Assembly: GCA_036338435.1 (NCBI GenBank)
Contig: JAYZCG010000043.1
Coordinates: forward strand, 1-51,055
Length of the DNA: 51,055 nucleotides
Reading direction: 5' to 3'
DNA from: JAPYTY01 sp036338435
GTDB lineage: Bacteria > Acidobacteriota > UBA6911 > RPQK01 > JADFOI01
Shown here: piece by piece, positions 9,098 through 17,590 of the stretch
How positions within the stretch are numbered: position 1 is the first letter of the stretch
How the letters are laid out: each line of letters opens with the position of its first letter
The notes under the pieces: generated by a model
Database searches by the model: none
Seen by the model: the letters and a program-made list of their open reading frames with translations, nothing else
What the model was told of the DNA's origin: nothing
Position numbers and translations under genes: made by a program

Positions 9098-10135
9098 TCA
9101 GTAGGTAAAAGATCCCACTGCCGTACTAACACCCGCGCTTCCCATTAGCAATAACACCCTCATACCACGCTTGAGTCTGCCCTCCGCCTCAGCAACAGCC
9201 AGTGCTAATGGTAGGGATGCAGAAACTGTATTACCAAATCGAGGATGAGTTTCAAAAACAATATCCGGATCAATATCAAGGAGTCTAACCACTTTTTGAG
9301 TAGCCGGAACATTAACGGCGTGGCCAATCATAATATCGTGGACCTTTGTGAGGATAGGACTACATTCTCGGACATGGCTAACAAGCTTTCGAACGGTAAA
9401 ACTAAGTAATTCTCCAGGTACAGTAAAAAACGCCATGGATCTGAGCCCATTGGGTTCGGAGGTTGGTGTGAAATCATCGACATTCGGCAAGGGAATCTTG
9501 CACAACCCGTGCTTTTCTCCCCAAGTCTTAAAAGAAAAATGCGAGTCATCCTCACATTCATCTGCAGTTAAAATTGTTGCCGTCGCAGCTTCACCAATAG
9601 TAAAGGCAGAAAAAGAATTCTCTAACTCTTCATCATTTTTAATATCAAAGTTTGCATACTCGTTAAAATTGAATTCACAATTCAGAACCATCACCAGCTT
9701 GTAGGCTTTTTGACTTAAGAAACTCCTTGCAATATCTAAACTTCGAATCCAACTCGCACAGGCATCCAAAACATCAAAGCAGGTAGCAGACTTTAGTCCC
9801 AACTCACTCTGAAATAGATTAGCTGTAGCAGGTTCCATCCATCCTCTACCCACTCCTGCATAGATAAGCAAATCCACGTCTTCTCGTTTCACTCCCGCTT
9901 TTGCAAGGGCTTTATTGCCAGCTTCCAAAGCAAAATCCAAAGCCCGTTCTCCCATTTTCCGATGATAACGAACCACTGTTCCAGACAATGAGAAAAAACG
10001 CTTCATCTTTTCCACTAGTTTCTGGAGTTCTTGGGAAGAAAAGCGACTCTTGTTTTCCTCGACTACCTGGGCAATGAGTTCAGCATTCGAGACACATCGA
10101 CTCGGTAGAGCGTAAGCAATACTTAAAACTTTCAT
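9098..10135 (-). CDS. oleA: OleA, thiolase-fold acyl-CoA condensing enzyme
   Basis: 345 residues of the KAS III/thiolase superfamily. The catalytic cysteine lies in DVLDACASW (near residue 128), the histidine in IGHAVN and the asparagine in RFGNTVSAS. A glutamate in MEPATA aligns with the conserved OleA acid that reaches into the partner subunit. OleA condenses two fatty acyl-CoA molecules head to head into a beta-keto acid, the first step of long-chain olefin synthesis. The ATG is preceded by AGGGAAACA. A perfect TTGACA with a 17-bp spacer lies about 70-100 bp upstream. First gene of the oleABCD operon. Confidence 0.88.
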   Translation of the reverse strand: MKVLSIAYALPSRCVSNAELIAQVVEENKSRFSSQELQKLVEKMKRFFSLSGTVVRYHRKMGERALDFALEAGNKALAKAGVKREDVDLLIYAGVGRGWMEPATANLFQSELGLKSATCFDVLDACASWIRSLDIARSFLSQKAYKLVMVLNCEFNFNEYANFDIKNDEELENSFSAFTIGEAATATILTADECEDDSHFSFKTWGEKHGLCKIPLPNVDDFTPTSEPNGLRSMAFFTVPGELLSFTVRKLVSHVRECSPILTKVHDIMIGHAVNVPATQKVVRLLDIDPDIVFETHPRFGNTVSASLPLALAVAEAEGRLKRGMRVLLLMGSAGVSTAVGSFTY

Positions 10136-10207
10136 TGTTTCCCTAACAGTAACGGTGGCGTCTGACGTTCCAAGTCTATTCGGGATTCATCTTATCCCAA
10201 GACGGCC

Positions 10208-10236
10208 AAAGTAACTACTAATAAGCTATTTGTCAA
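10208..10236 (-). promoter_or_regulatory. Candidate sigma-70 promoter for oleABCD
   Basis: On the minus strand a perfect TTGACA (10236-10231) is followed by a 17-bp spacer and TACTTT (10213-10208), about 70 bp before the oleA start. The -10 is only a partial match. Confidence 0.5.
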
Positions 10237-10347
10237 TGCTTTAGTCGTATAGTAATGCCTCTTTACATTCCCCACAATAGGAGTTCTCATACAAGACAAA
10301 ATTTTTTCCAGAGGAAGCAAGAAAAATTCACTATAATACGTGCGTTA

Positions 10348-10377
10348 TTGACAATCTTAGAAAATAAGTGTTCTAAC
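10348..10377 (+). promoter_or_regulatory. Candidate promoter for the FBP aldolase/phosphatase-ppdK operon
   Basis: TTGACA at 10348-10353, an 18-bp spacer, then an extended -10 (TG at 10369, TCTAAC at 10372-10377). The predicted transcript would start about 20 bp before the ATG at 10407. The -10 matches only four of six positions. Confidence 0.45.
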
Positions 10378-10406
10378 TAAAATTTGTTTTTTTGGGGGGA
10401 AGCAGA

Positions 10407-12947
10407 ATGAAACACAGTTCTTCGGAACAATCCAATATCCATATCATTTCCATTAATTTGGGAAATTTACTTGGCCTCGACATCCCATTGGAGATCATCG
10501 GTCAGGCCGCCCAATCACTCGATGAAAAAATAGCAGCAGGTCAGTTGCGCGGAGGACTAGCCTATGGCTTCGCTCAGGATCTCCACATTCATGTAACTAC
10601 CCACAACTCAGATCTCGATTCAACGAGCCCTGGAACAATAGCCATGCAAGCTGCTTTGGAAGCTTGCTTGAAAGCTTTGCGACACGCTCAGGATATTGGT
10701 TTGACATCAGATGAAATAACGAAAACGCTTTCCCTTGACCCGCAGCAACAACTCTCCGCACTGGGCGCTTCCTATTTGAATTATCCCTATACTGAAAGAG
10801 GCGCGGAGCCCATATATGTTGCAAAAGCCATTGGCGGCAGTTGGGGATTCTTTAATCGAGCTATTTTTAATCTTTTCTTTAATCCGGACAAGGGCTCTGG
10901 TCGTCGGATTGAAGGCAACGATTTTTTAGCCATTGTGGAATCAATCGATGACCTGCGTTCTGGTAACAGCGAAGTGAGAACCTATGAGTTTGGCCCGGAA
11001 CACACCAACGAATTGATGGCTCTGATTGCCGATGCTGAAGAATGGCGTTTGAGCCATGTCTACGCAGTAAAAGGAAAATTTGGAGAAGGTGAACTAGCCA
11101 ACGAACCAGCTCTTATCGTAGGAGGCAGCACTAATCCAGTTATGATCGGACGATCTCAATCTGGACTCCCTGCGATTGGAGAATTTACCCAAGCAACTGC
11201 AGAGTTTTATTTTGGGCCTGGAGGGGATAAGGGCGAATATCGGGTGGGACTTATGCCAGTAACCTTTGAGGAAGCTAGCATGATCTCCTCGCCAATCGGA
11301 ACGGCACGAGTCGTTGCATATGCATATCAGTCCTATGATAGAGGCCGTATTCCAACAGCAACAGACGTTGTCGACGTCTTTTCCCAAAATAGCGCTGAGA
11401 CAGTTAGAGTCCAAAAAGAAGCCTCTCATCTGATTTTCCACATGGTGAGTCATGGCACTTTTGAACCCTATCTTAATCCTATGGCTGCGGAAGAACGTGC
11501 TCTGGTAGAAACTAAACGCCTTGAAGACCGCTTTAAAGATATACCGGCCGAAGACCCTCTCATCGCATCAGCTAATGCACAAGCCCTTTTTACTCTGTCA
11601 GATATCAAAGCAGATAGTGGAGGTAAGGTAGGCCACACAACCCCTCCTCACCATTTTCATTCCATAGCTGATGCAAGTCTCGAAGAGGCAAAAACCGATG
11701 AATTGATTTATAAGACTTCCAAGATAATTGAGGTTGGTGATGATGGTCATCTTTTAATGACTCACAACTTGGGTGCGGACAACAATGAAATCCACCTTTT
11801 TGCCTATCGCACTTTCTTCCGTCAGGTCTGGGTAGCTGAAGTTCTTGGTTATAAATGGTATGGCCTCGGTCAGGATTTGGTAGGAGCTGCATCGGAGGGA
11901 CGTACCACAGAGGAACTTGCTAATCTTACTGACGCTTTCATAGATCTTCTTGACGGCAAACTCCCTCAAGCCGAACAAGCTCGAATCAATGAGCTCAAGG
12001 AAAGTTACGTAGCATGGAAGGAGGGCAATAAAAAAGGACATAAACCTCTGGCAGTTTTTTCGGGAAACGTCTCGGGACAAGGACCTGGATTCGCCGAACT
12101 CCCCTCAAGTAAACCGGGTAGATTCGGCGTCTTAGCCATGGACAAAACCGGGCCTTCGGCCTTCAACCTACCCATATGGTGGAGTTTAAATCGGGCTCAA
12201 GACGATGGAACGTTACGCACTTTTCTAGATTCTCTAGGACATGCGGGTACCATTGTCGAAATATGGGATGTGGAACACCATACTCGTGTTTTTTTGGACC
12301 TAGAAACAGAACGCAAGAGTATCCAGAATTTGCTCGGAGCCATTGAACATTTTAACGTGAAGCGCGTATGGAGCCGCAAAGCAATCAAATGGGATCCTAG
12401 CAAAATAGAGGAAATGTTAGGCGACATTTTACTGGCTGCTTCAACTGAAAAACTTGCGGTTATCACCGGAGGTGAATATCGTGGCAAGGACGACCCCGTG
12501 CTGTTGTCAGTTGAGCCTCTAGCAAACACCCTAAACCTATTCATGCGCGACTGCTACTATATGACCCAAGGAGATGGCCGGGGATCACATTTTATGTTTC
12601 CCACCCCTCTAGCATTTCAGGATGCGATTGCCACCATCAATAGCCGTGCTGTTGCCGTTTCTGCTTGGATCACGGTTGATTCCTCAGGAGAGATCCGAGA
12701 ATTCACCGACGTCTTTGCAACCTCTGGATACAAAGCGGCACGAGATCGAGCATTTCATGTTAACAAGGCCATTTGGGATGCCCAGGGCGGCAACTTTATT
12801 CCTGTAGGTGTTGGATCCTCTAAGGTGGAGCAATCCTATCCGCTTGCACAAACACTTGCCCGCATTACGACACCGACTTCCGAATTTCGTTCAGGAAAAA
12901 CCATTCAAGATCCATCGCCGTCGCAATTGATCGCATCTGTATCTTAG
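10407..12947 (+). CDS. Double-length FBP aldolase/phosphatase-like protein
   Basis: 846 residues, about twice the length of archaeal-type bifunctional fructose-1,6-bisphosphate aldolase/phosphatase (FBPA/P, about 360-400). The C-terminal half (from about 395) keeps the family pattern: IKAD with D403, H410 seven residues later, GDD at D445-D446, GQD with Q489, MDKT with D579, EYRGKDD with Y691 and Schiff-base K694, and a late Y811. These spacings match D11/H18/D52/D53/Q95/D132/Y229/K232/Y348 of the Sulfolobus enzyme, apart from an insertion of roughly 50 residues after GQD. The N-terminal half aligns with the same fold (GLPAIGE, GLMPV, GTFEPY) but has N17, L24, Q57 and STN in place of key ligands and lysine, so it looks non-catalytic. 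The ATG follows GGGGGGAAGCAG. It likely forms an operon with ppdK, which suggests a gluconeogenic role. Confidence 0.78.
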   Translation: MKHSSSEQSNIHIISINLGNLLGLDIPLEIIGQAAQSLDEKIAAGQLRGGLAYGFAQDLHIHVTTHNSDLDSTSPGTIAMQAALEACLKALRHAQDIGLTSDEITKTLSLDPQQQLSALGASYLNYPYTERGAEPIYVAKAIGGSWGFFNRAIFNLFFNPDKGSGRRIEGNDFLAIVESIDDLRSGNSEVRTYEFGPEHTNELMALIADAEEWRLSHVYAVKGKFGEGELANEPALIVGGSTNPVMIGRSQSGLPAIGEFTQATAEFYFGPGGDKGEYRVGLMPVTFEEASMISSPIGTARVVAYAYQSYDRGRIPTATDVVDVFSQNSAETVRVQKEASHLIFHMVSHGTFEPYLNPMAAEERALVETKRLEDRFKDIPAEDPLIASANAQALFTLSDIKADSGGKVGHTTPPHHFHSIADASLEEAKTDELIYKTSKIIEVGDDGHLLMTHNLGADNNEIHLFAYRTFFRQVWVAEVLGYKWYGLGQDLVGAASEGRTTEELANLTDAFIDLLDGKLPQAEQARINELKESYVAWKEGNKKGHKPLAVFSGNVSGQGPGFAELPSSKPGRFGVLAMDKTGPSAFNLPIWWSLNRAQDDGTLRTFLDSLGHAGTIVEIWDVEHHTRVFLDLETERKSIQNLLGAIEHFNVKRVWSRKAIKWDPSKIEEMLGDILLAASTEKLAVITGGEYRGKDDPVLLSVEPLANTLNLFMRDCYYMTQGDGRGSHFMFPTPLAFQDAIATINSRAVAVSAWITVDSSGEIREFTDVFATSGYKAARDRAFHVNKAIWDAQGGNFIPVGVGSSKVEQSYPLAQTLARITTPTSEFRSGKTIQDPSPSQLIASVS

Positions 12948-12956
12948 GAGAAGCAC

Positions 12957-15704
12957 ATGACGCATGTTAGGCACAACAATCAAGACGATCAGAAATACGT
13001 CTATCTCTTTACCGAAGTCCGCGAAGCTGAAAAAAAAGTAGGAGGAGATTGGGAAAATGTCCGAGCCCTACTAGGGGGTAAGGGAGCAAATCTGGCAGAA
13101 ATGACCCGATTAGGCATCCCGGTTTGTCCAGGATTTACAGTCACTACCGAAGCGTGCAACTCCTATCTTGCTGAAGGCAATCAGTTTCCCGGTTCGCTAT
13201 GGGAACAAGAACTAGAGGCCACCAAGAAAATAGAGGAGGCCACGGGCAAAATTTTTGGAGATCAAGATAATCCACTACTAGTGGCTTGCCGTTCTGGAGC
13301 TAAATTTTCTATGCCGGGAATGATGGATACGGTTCTTAATATTGGGCTCAATGACGAAATTGCCCAAAAATGGGTAGAACGGGGTGGAGAAGCTCGATTT
13401 GTTTACGACTCGTATCGGAGACTAGTCCAAATGTTTGGAAGCGTCGTCTTGGGTGTCGACACTGATCCATTTGAAGAGGTAATAACACAGCAACGTGATG
13501 ATGCCGGTGTTGTCAGTGACTCTCAACTTTCAGCTAATCACTGGATAACTATTACTAATGATTTCAAACAAATTGTAAGAGCTCACACAGGATCAGATTT
13601 TCCCGACGATCCTTACGCTCAGTTAAAGCTAGCTACTGAAGCTGTTTTCAAGTCTTGGAATGGAAAACGCGCAATTGATTACCGCAATGCGGCACACATC
13701 GCTCATGACCTAGGAACCGCGGTAAATATTCAAGCAATGGTCTTTGGCAACATGGGTAATGATTCGGCAACAGGCGTCGCTATGTCGCGCAATGCCTCCA
13801 ATGGAGAACGGGAACTAGAAGGAGATTTTCTAATCAATGCACAAGGCGAAGATGTGGTCGCTGGGACTCGAAAAACCCAGCCGATAAATGAGCTCAAGGC
13901 AAAGATGCCGGATGTATATGCCCAATTCGAAGAAATAGCCCAGAATCTGGAAAAGCATTACCGCAATATGCAAGATATGGAATTTACTGTCGAAACTGGC
14001 AAGCTATGGTTACTCCAAACACGAGATGGCAAGCGAACCGCACAGGCTGAAGTACGCATTGCTGTCGACATGGTAAATGAAGGATTAATTAGCAAAGAAG
14101 AGGCAGTAACGAGAGTGCATCCCGATCAGGTTGATTTTTTTCTTCATCCTCAACTGGACATGGAAGAGAAAAAAAAGGGAGATCTCATTGCTACTGGACT
14201 CAATGTCTCTCCTGGTGCAGCTGTTGGCCAAGTAACTTTTGATGCCGATACGGCCGAAGTTTGGGCCCAGGAAAAAGGCAAAAAAGTCATAATGGTTCGT
14301 CCCGAAACTAAGCCTGATGATGTTCATGGCATGCTGGCTGCAGAAGGCATACTCACTAGCCGCGGTGGCCGCGCCAGCCACGCGGCCTTAGTAGCCCGTC
14401 AGTTTGGAAAACCAGCTGTGGTAGGAGTTAGCGAGTTACATATTGATATGGAAAATCGCCAAATGACTATTGGAGAATACATCATTAGTGAAGGCGACTG
14501 GATTTCGCTCGATGGAACATCGGGAGACATCTTATTGGGAGAAATCCCTACAGTAGTTCCCGACTTTGACAACACATACCTTCTTGAACTCTTAGGCTGG
14601 GCAGATGAAGTTCGGAGCTTAGAGGTCTGGGCTAACGCGGACTCTCCTCAAGATGCGGTTAGAGCGCGCGACTATGGAGCTCAAGGTATTGGCCTATGTC
14701 GAACCGAACACATGTTTTTTGGAGCCGAACGTCTACCCATTGTCCAAAACATGATCATGTCCGAAGCACACGAGGAAAAACAAAAATCAATTAATGACTT
14801 GTTGCCATTACAGAGAGAAGATTTTCGGGGCCTCTTTGAGGTAATGGACGGCTTGCCCGTCGTTATCCGTTTGCTTGATCCACCATTACACGAATTCCTG
14901 CCAGCATATGAAGAATTAGTTCAAACCATAGCTGATCTGAAAATTAAAGCTGCACTCTCAAAAACACCTGAGGAAAAAGAACAAATAACCTCTGAAATCC
15001 AAGCGCAAGACTCCTACTTAAAAAGAGTAGACGTACTACATGAGATGAACCCAATGCTGGGAACTCGAGGTGTAAGATTAGGCATTCTTATTCCTGAACT
15101 TACAAAAATGCAAGTACGAGCAATTTTTGAGGCTGCCTGCCAAGTGTCCAAGGAAGGAATTACTCCAATCCCTGAAGTGATGATTCCACTCATATCTCAT
15201 GTCAATGAACTAAAAGTACAACAATTAGAATTACAAAAAGTTGCTAGAGAAATCATGGAGGCTGAGGGCATTGAGATCAAATACAAGTTCGGTACCATGA
15301 TTGAAGTTCCACGTGCTGCCCTCACCGCCGATGAACTTGCAGAAATCGCCGAGTTCTTTTCCTTTGGAACTAATGATTTAACTCAGATGGTTTTTGGAAT
15401 CTCCCGAGATGACGCCGAAGCTGGATTTCTTGTTCATTATATGGAACAAAACATCCTCTCAGAGAATCCATTTGCTAGCCTAGATCATCTCGGGGTAGGA
15501 AGACTCATGGAACTAGCAGTTACATATGGGCGCAAGACTAATCCCAATCTGGAAATTGGCATCTGTGGCGAACATGGAGGGGATCCCAGCAGCATTGCTC
15601 TCTGTCACCAACTAGGATTTAATTATGTCTCGTGCTCACCCTTCAGAGTGCCCATTGCTCGCTTAGCAGCAGCTCACATCGCTCTAAAGTCACGTGCTAA
15701 TTGA
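12957..15704 (+). CDS. ppdK: Pyruvate, phosphate dikinase
   Basis: 915 residues. The order is an N-terminal ATP-grasp domain (GGKGANLAEM near residue 42), a swivelling phosphohistidine domain with the catalytic H475 in SRGGRASHAALVAR, and a C-terminal PEP/pyruvate TIM barrel with GLCRTEHMFF and the CGEHGGD segment that carries the catalytic cysteine. The enzyme interconverts pyruvate, ATP and phosphate with PEP, AMP and pyrophosphate. It starts 9 bp after the FBP aldolase/phosphatase-like gene, so the two probably share an mRNA and supply PEP and hexose phosphate in gluconeogenesis. Length is slightly above the common 870-900. Highly confident call. Confidence 0.95.
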   Translation: MTHVRHNNQDDQKYVYLFTEVREAEKKVGGDWENVRALLGGKGANLAEMTRLGIPVCPGFTVTTEACNSYLAEGNQFPGSLWEQELEATKKIEEATGKIFGDQDNPLLVACRSGAKFSMPGMMDTVLNIGLNDEIAQKWVERGGEARFVYDSYRRLVQMFGSVVLGVDTDPFEEVITQQRDDAGVVSDSQLSANHWITITNDFKQIVRAHTGSDFPDDPYAQLKLATEAVFKSWNGKRAIDYRNAAHIAHDLGTAVNIQAMVFGNMGNDSATGVAMSRNASNGERELEGDFLINAQGEDVVAGTRKTQPINELKAKMPDVYAQFEEIAQNLEKHYRNMQDMEFTVETGKLWLLQTRDGKRTAQAEVRIAVDMVNEGLISKEEAVTRVHPDQVDFFLHPQLDMEEKKKGDLIATGLNVSPGAAVGQVTFDADTAEVWAQEKGKKVIMVRPETKPDDVHGMLAAEGILTSRGGRASHAALVARQFGKPAVVGVSELHIDMENRQMTIGEYIISEGDWISLDGTSGDILLGEIPTVVPDFDNTYLLELLGWADEVRSLEVWANADSPQDAVRARDYGAQGIGLCRTEHMFFGAERLPIVQNMIMSEAHEEKQKSINDLLPLQREDFRGLFEVMDGLPVVIRLLDPPLHEFLPAYEELVQTIADLKIKAALSKTPEEKEQITSEIQAQDSYLKRVDVLHEMNPMLGTRGVRLGILIPELTKMQVRAIFEAACQVSKEGITPIPEVMIPLISHVNELKVQQLELQKVAREIMEAEGIEIKYKFGTMIEVPRAALTADELAEIAEFFSFGTNDLTQMVFGISRDDAEAGFLVHYMEQNILSENPFASLDHLGVGRLMELAVTYGRKTNPNLEIGICGEHGGDPSSIALCHQLGFNYVSCSPFRVPIARLAAAHIALKSRAN

Positions 15705-15754
15705 CCCCTCGTATTAACTAAACGTTTCCATTATGATCATTTCTGGAGATAAGT

Positions 15755-16228
15755 ATGTCAAAAGAATTGGGGTCCACTCTCCCACAAGACCTGTTTGAAC
15801 ACCTCTCGTGCACTAAACGAGATAAAAAATTTCAGGAAGTAATTCTCTTTAACACAGTTGATGAAGACGGGTGGCCTCGCCATGGACTGCTTAGTCATCA
15901 CGAGGTGCTTGCCAAAAATAACAAACGGATCTTAATGCTTCTCTATAGTGACAGCAGCAGTACTAGGAATGTTGAACGAGAGCAAAAAATCTCTCTGTCG
16001 ATAGTAAACCAGGACATGAGTTACTATCTCTTCTGTCGGGCCTGCCCCCTACCTTCTCTTCCGGATGCCTCCAGCGAGACACTCTTTGAATTGACAGTGG
16101 AACGTGTTGTAGAAGACGCCATACCAACTGCGAAAATTCTTACAGGAATTACTTTTGAGGGCTATGATCCAGGTATGACCGAGGAAAACCGTAAAGACGT
16201 CTATCAGCAACTCATAGAGTTGGATTGA
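15755..16228 (+). CDS. PNPOx-like FMN-binding split-barrel protein
   Basis: 157 residues, preceded by GGAGATAAGT and an ATG. The segment VDEDGWPRHGLLSHHEVL followed by MLLYSDSSSTRNVEREQKISLSIV resembles the pyridoxamine 5'-phosphate oxidase-like split barrel, with the usual hydrophobic strands and a small-residue SSSTRN loop. Such proteins bind flavin, F420 or heme. No substrate can be named. It lies 50 bp after ppdK on the same strand and might be a distal member of that operon. Confidence 0.5.
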   Translation: MSKELGSTLPQDLFEHLSCTKRDKKFQEVILFNTVDEDGWPRHGLLSHHEVLAKNNKRILMLLYSDSSSTRNVEREQKISLSIVNQDMSYYLFCRACPLPSLPDASSETLFELTVERVVEDAIPTAKILTGITFEGYDPGMTEENRKDVYQQLIELD

Positions 16229-16252
16229 TGGCAAATTAAACAGGCGATCATA

Positions 16253-16849
16253 GTGCTCAACAGACAAAACTGGAGAAAAGACAGCAGTTTGAAAATTCAG
16301 CTTATCACCCTCCTGTTCCTTTTCTTTGTCCAAACGAGCTTCTCACTTAACTCTCAACCACTTCAAAGTGAACTAATTGGCACACCATCTCCTCCCACTC
16401 TCTCTCTCTCATTCGAAAAAACTATTGGCCCAGTGGGTGAAGAAATCTCCCTCCCCATTCAGCTAAAATCAGATCAAAAAATTGATGAACCTTTCACCAT
16501 TATTCTTAGATTTCCGCCCAGCAAGCTCGAATTTAAAAAGCTTGGCATTGCCTCACAACCACGGAGAGAGGGTTGGAAACTGGAAGTGGACTTGAGAAAA
16601 TCCCCCCCTGCTTTTGACATGTCTTTTCTTGAAATTATCGCTACGCCCGACCAAGGAGAGTTTCTTCCTGAGGGAGGGTTGCTGGCCTTTATCTACTTCC
16701 AAATCCTAGAAATAGTACCCGATCACACTCTTGAACTAACTTCCAGCATTAAAACAATTAGCACCAGCACTATTGAAGTCAGCACGGAACCTGCCATCAT
16801 CATGACTTTGCCTGAAGCGATGTTTGCATGTTTTTTCTACATGCATTAA
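16253..16849 (+). CDS. Secreted protein with possible cohesin-like beta domain
   Basis: 198 residues from a GTG start. A basic N-terminus and hydrophobic core (LKIQLITLLFLFFVQTSFS) form a signal peptide. The mature part is beta-rich, with PVGEEISLPIQLKS followed by FTIILRFPPSKLEF, a pattern seen in cohesin-like and related surface domains. No dockerin or anchor is visible. The function is unknown. A TTG 36 bp further in, with GGAG upstream, is an alternative start. It converges with the lipoprotein gene at 16941. Confidence 0.5.
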   Translation: MLNRQNWRKDSSLKIQLITLLFLFFVQTSFSLNSQPLQSELIGTPSPPTLSLSFEKTIGPVGEEISLPIQLKSDQKIDEPFTIILRFPPSKLEFKKLGIASQPRREGWKLEVDLRKSPPAFDMSFLEIIATPDQGEFLPEGGLLAFIYFQILEIVPDHTLELTSSIKTISTSTIEVSTEPAIIMTLPEAMFACFFYMH

Positions 16850-16917
16850 CACACCATTCCAATATTAAGAGTTAACTAGGCTGGCCGTCACAAGATCACC
16901 ACACGTCAAACTGTCTT

Positions 16918-16941
16918 ATCTCAACGACAGGACGTTGAGAT
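16918..16941. terminator. Hairpin between convergent genes, possible terminator
   Basis: ATCTCAACG at 16918-16926 pairs perfectly with CGTTGAGAT at 16933-16941 across a 6-base loop. There is no clear U-tract on either strand and the arm touches the stop codon of the minus-strand gene. Confidence 0.3.
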
Positions 16942-17477
16942 TACTCATCTTGATCATCGGAGTACTCGTCAAAAACAAACGTAAAAAGCTCTGGCTCTGA
17001 GCCGTCTTCTGCTCCATGAAACTGGAGTAAAAGAGTCAGCGTGACTGGAAACTCAAACTCTCTATTCAAGTTAGCCTCTAACATGGCTTTTTCTGGAACC
17101 GTCTCCAAGAGAATCCCCGGTGGGTCTGGAAACTCTCCCCAGTAAATTGTCCCACTGGTTTTCTCTAAATTTTCAACCTTTAAAGGCAAGGTGAATTGAT
17201 CATATATGTAGACCCGAAATATATCTGGATTACTCAACGTCCCTTCCAGATGATGAATTTTATCCAAAGCCATGAAAAAGGTGCCCCCATGTTTTGGATT
17301 GTGATCACTGTGCCCAGCTGAGTGATCCATCCCTGAGTGATCCATCCCTGAGTGATCCATTTCTTCTATCTCTGGGGGGTGCTCCATGCTGTCTTCTGTG
17401 ACACTCTGCTGGCAGGCCACAGACAGCATTAGTAGGACTATTGACAACCCAAGATATATTCTCGATTTTTCAATCAT
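16941..17477 (-). CDS. His/Met-rich lipoprotein with MDHSG repeats
   Basis: 178 residues from the ATG at 17477; other in-frame starts lie at 17489 and 17540. The N-terminus IYLGLSIVLLMLSVAC fits a lipoprotein signal with cysteine near residue 22. The mature N-terminus is acidic and then has MDHSG three times (the third as MDHSAGHSDH), a likely copper, nickel or zinc binding region. The C-terminal domain (KHGGTFFMALDKIHHLEG onward) is beta-rich and resembles domains found near metal-efflux proteins, but I do not recognise a named family. The gene converges with the secreted protein gene to its left. It may act as a periplasmic metal buffer or chaperone. Confidence 0.55.
   Translation of the reverse strand: MIEKSRIYLGLSIVLLMLSVACQQSVTEDSMEHPPEIEEMDHSGMDHSGMDHSAGHSDHNPKHGGTFFMALDKIHHLEGTLSNPDIFRVYIYDQFTLPLKVENLEKTSGTIYWGEFPDPPGILLETVPEKAMLEANLNREFEFPVTLTLLLQFHGAEDGSEPELFTFVFDEYSDDQDE
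17321..17360. repeat. 15-bp tandem repeat encoding MDHSG
   Basis: About 2.7 copies of AGTGATCCATCCCTG (plus strand) lie inside the lipoprotein gene and encode the MDHSG repeats. The near-perfect copies suggest recent slippage. Confidence 0.85.
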
Positions 17478-17590
17478 TGCTCTACCCATTTTAATTACAA
17501 TACTAGTTTGCATCAAGCTCTGTCTATTCCCTGATTTCATCCATATCTACATAAGTAGGAGGCCAATAGTTCTAGAACAAGGTTTTTCAT

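Noticed and set aside
17321..17360. 15-bp direct repeats as a CRISPR-like array
   Set aside because: The copies have no spacers and encode the MDHSG repeat of a lipoprotein.
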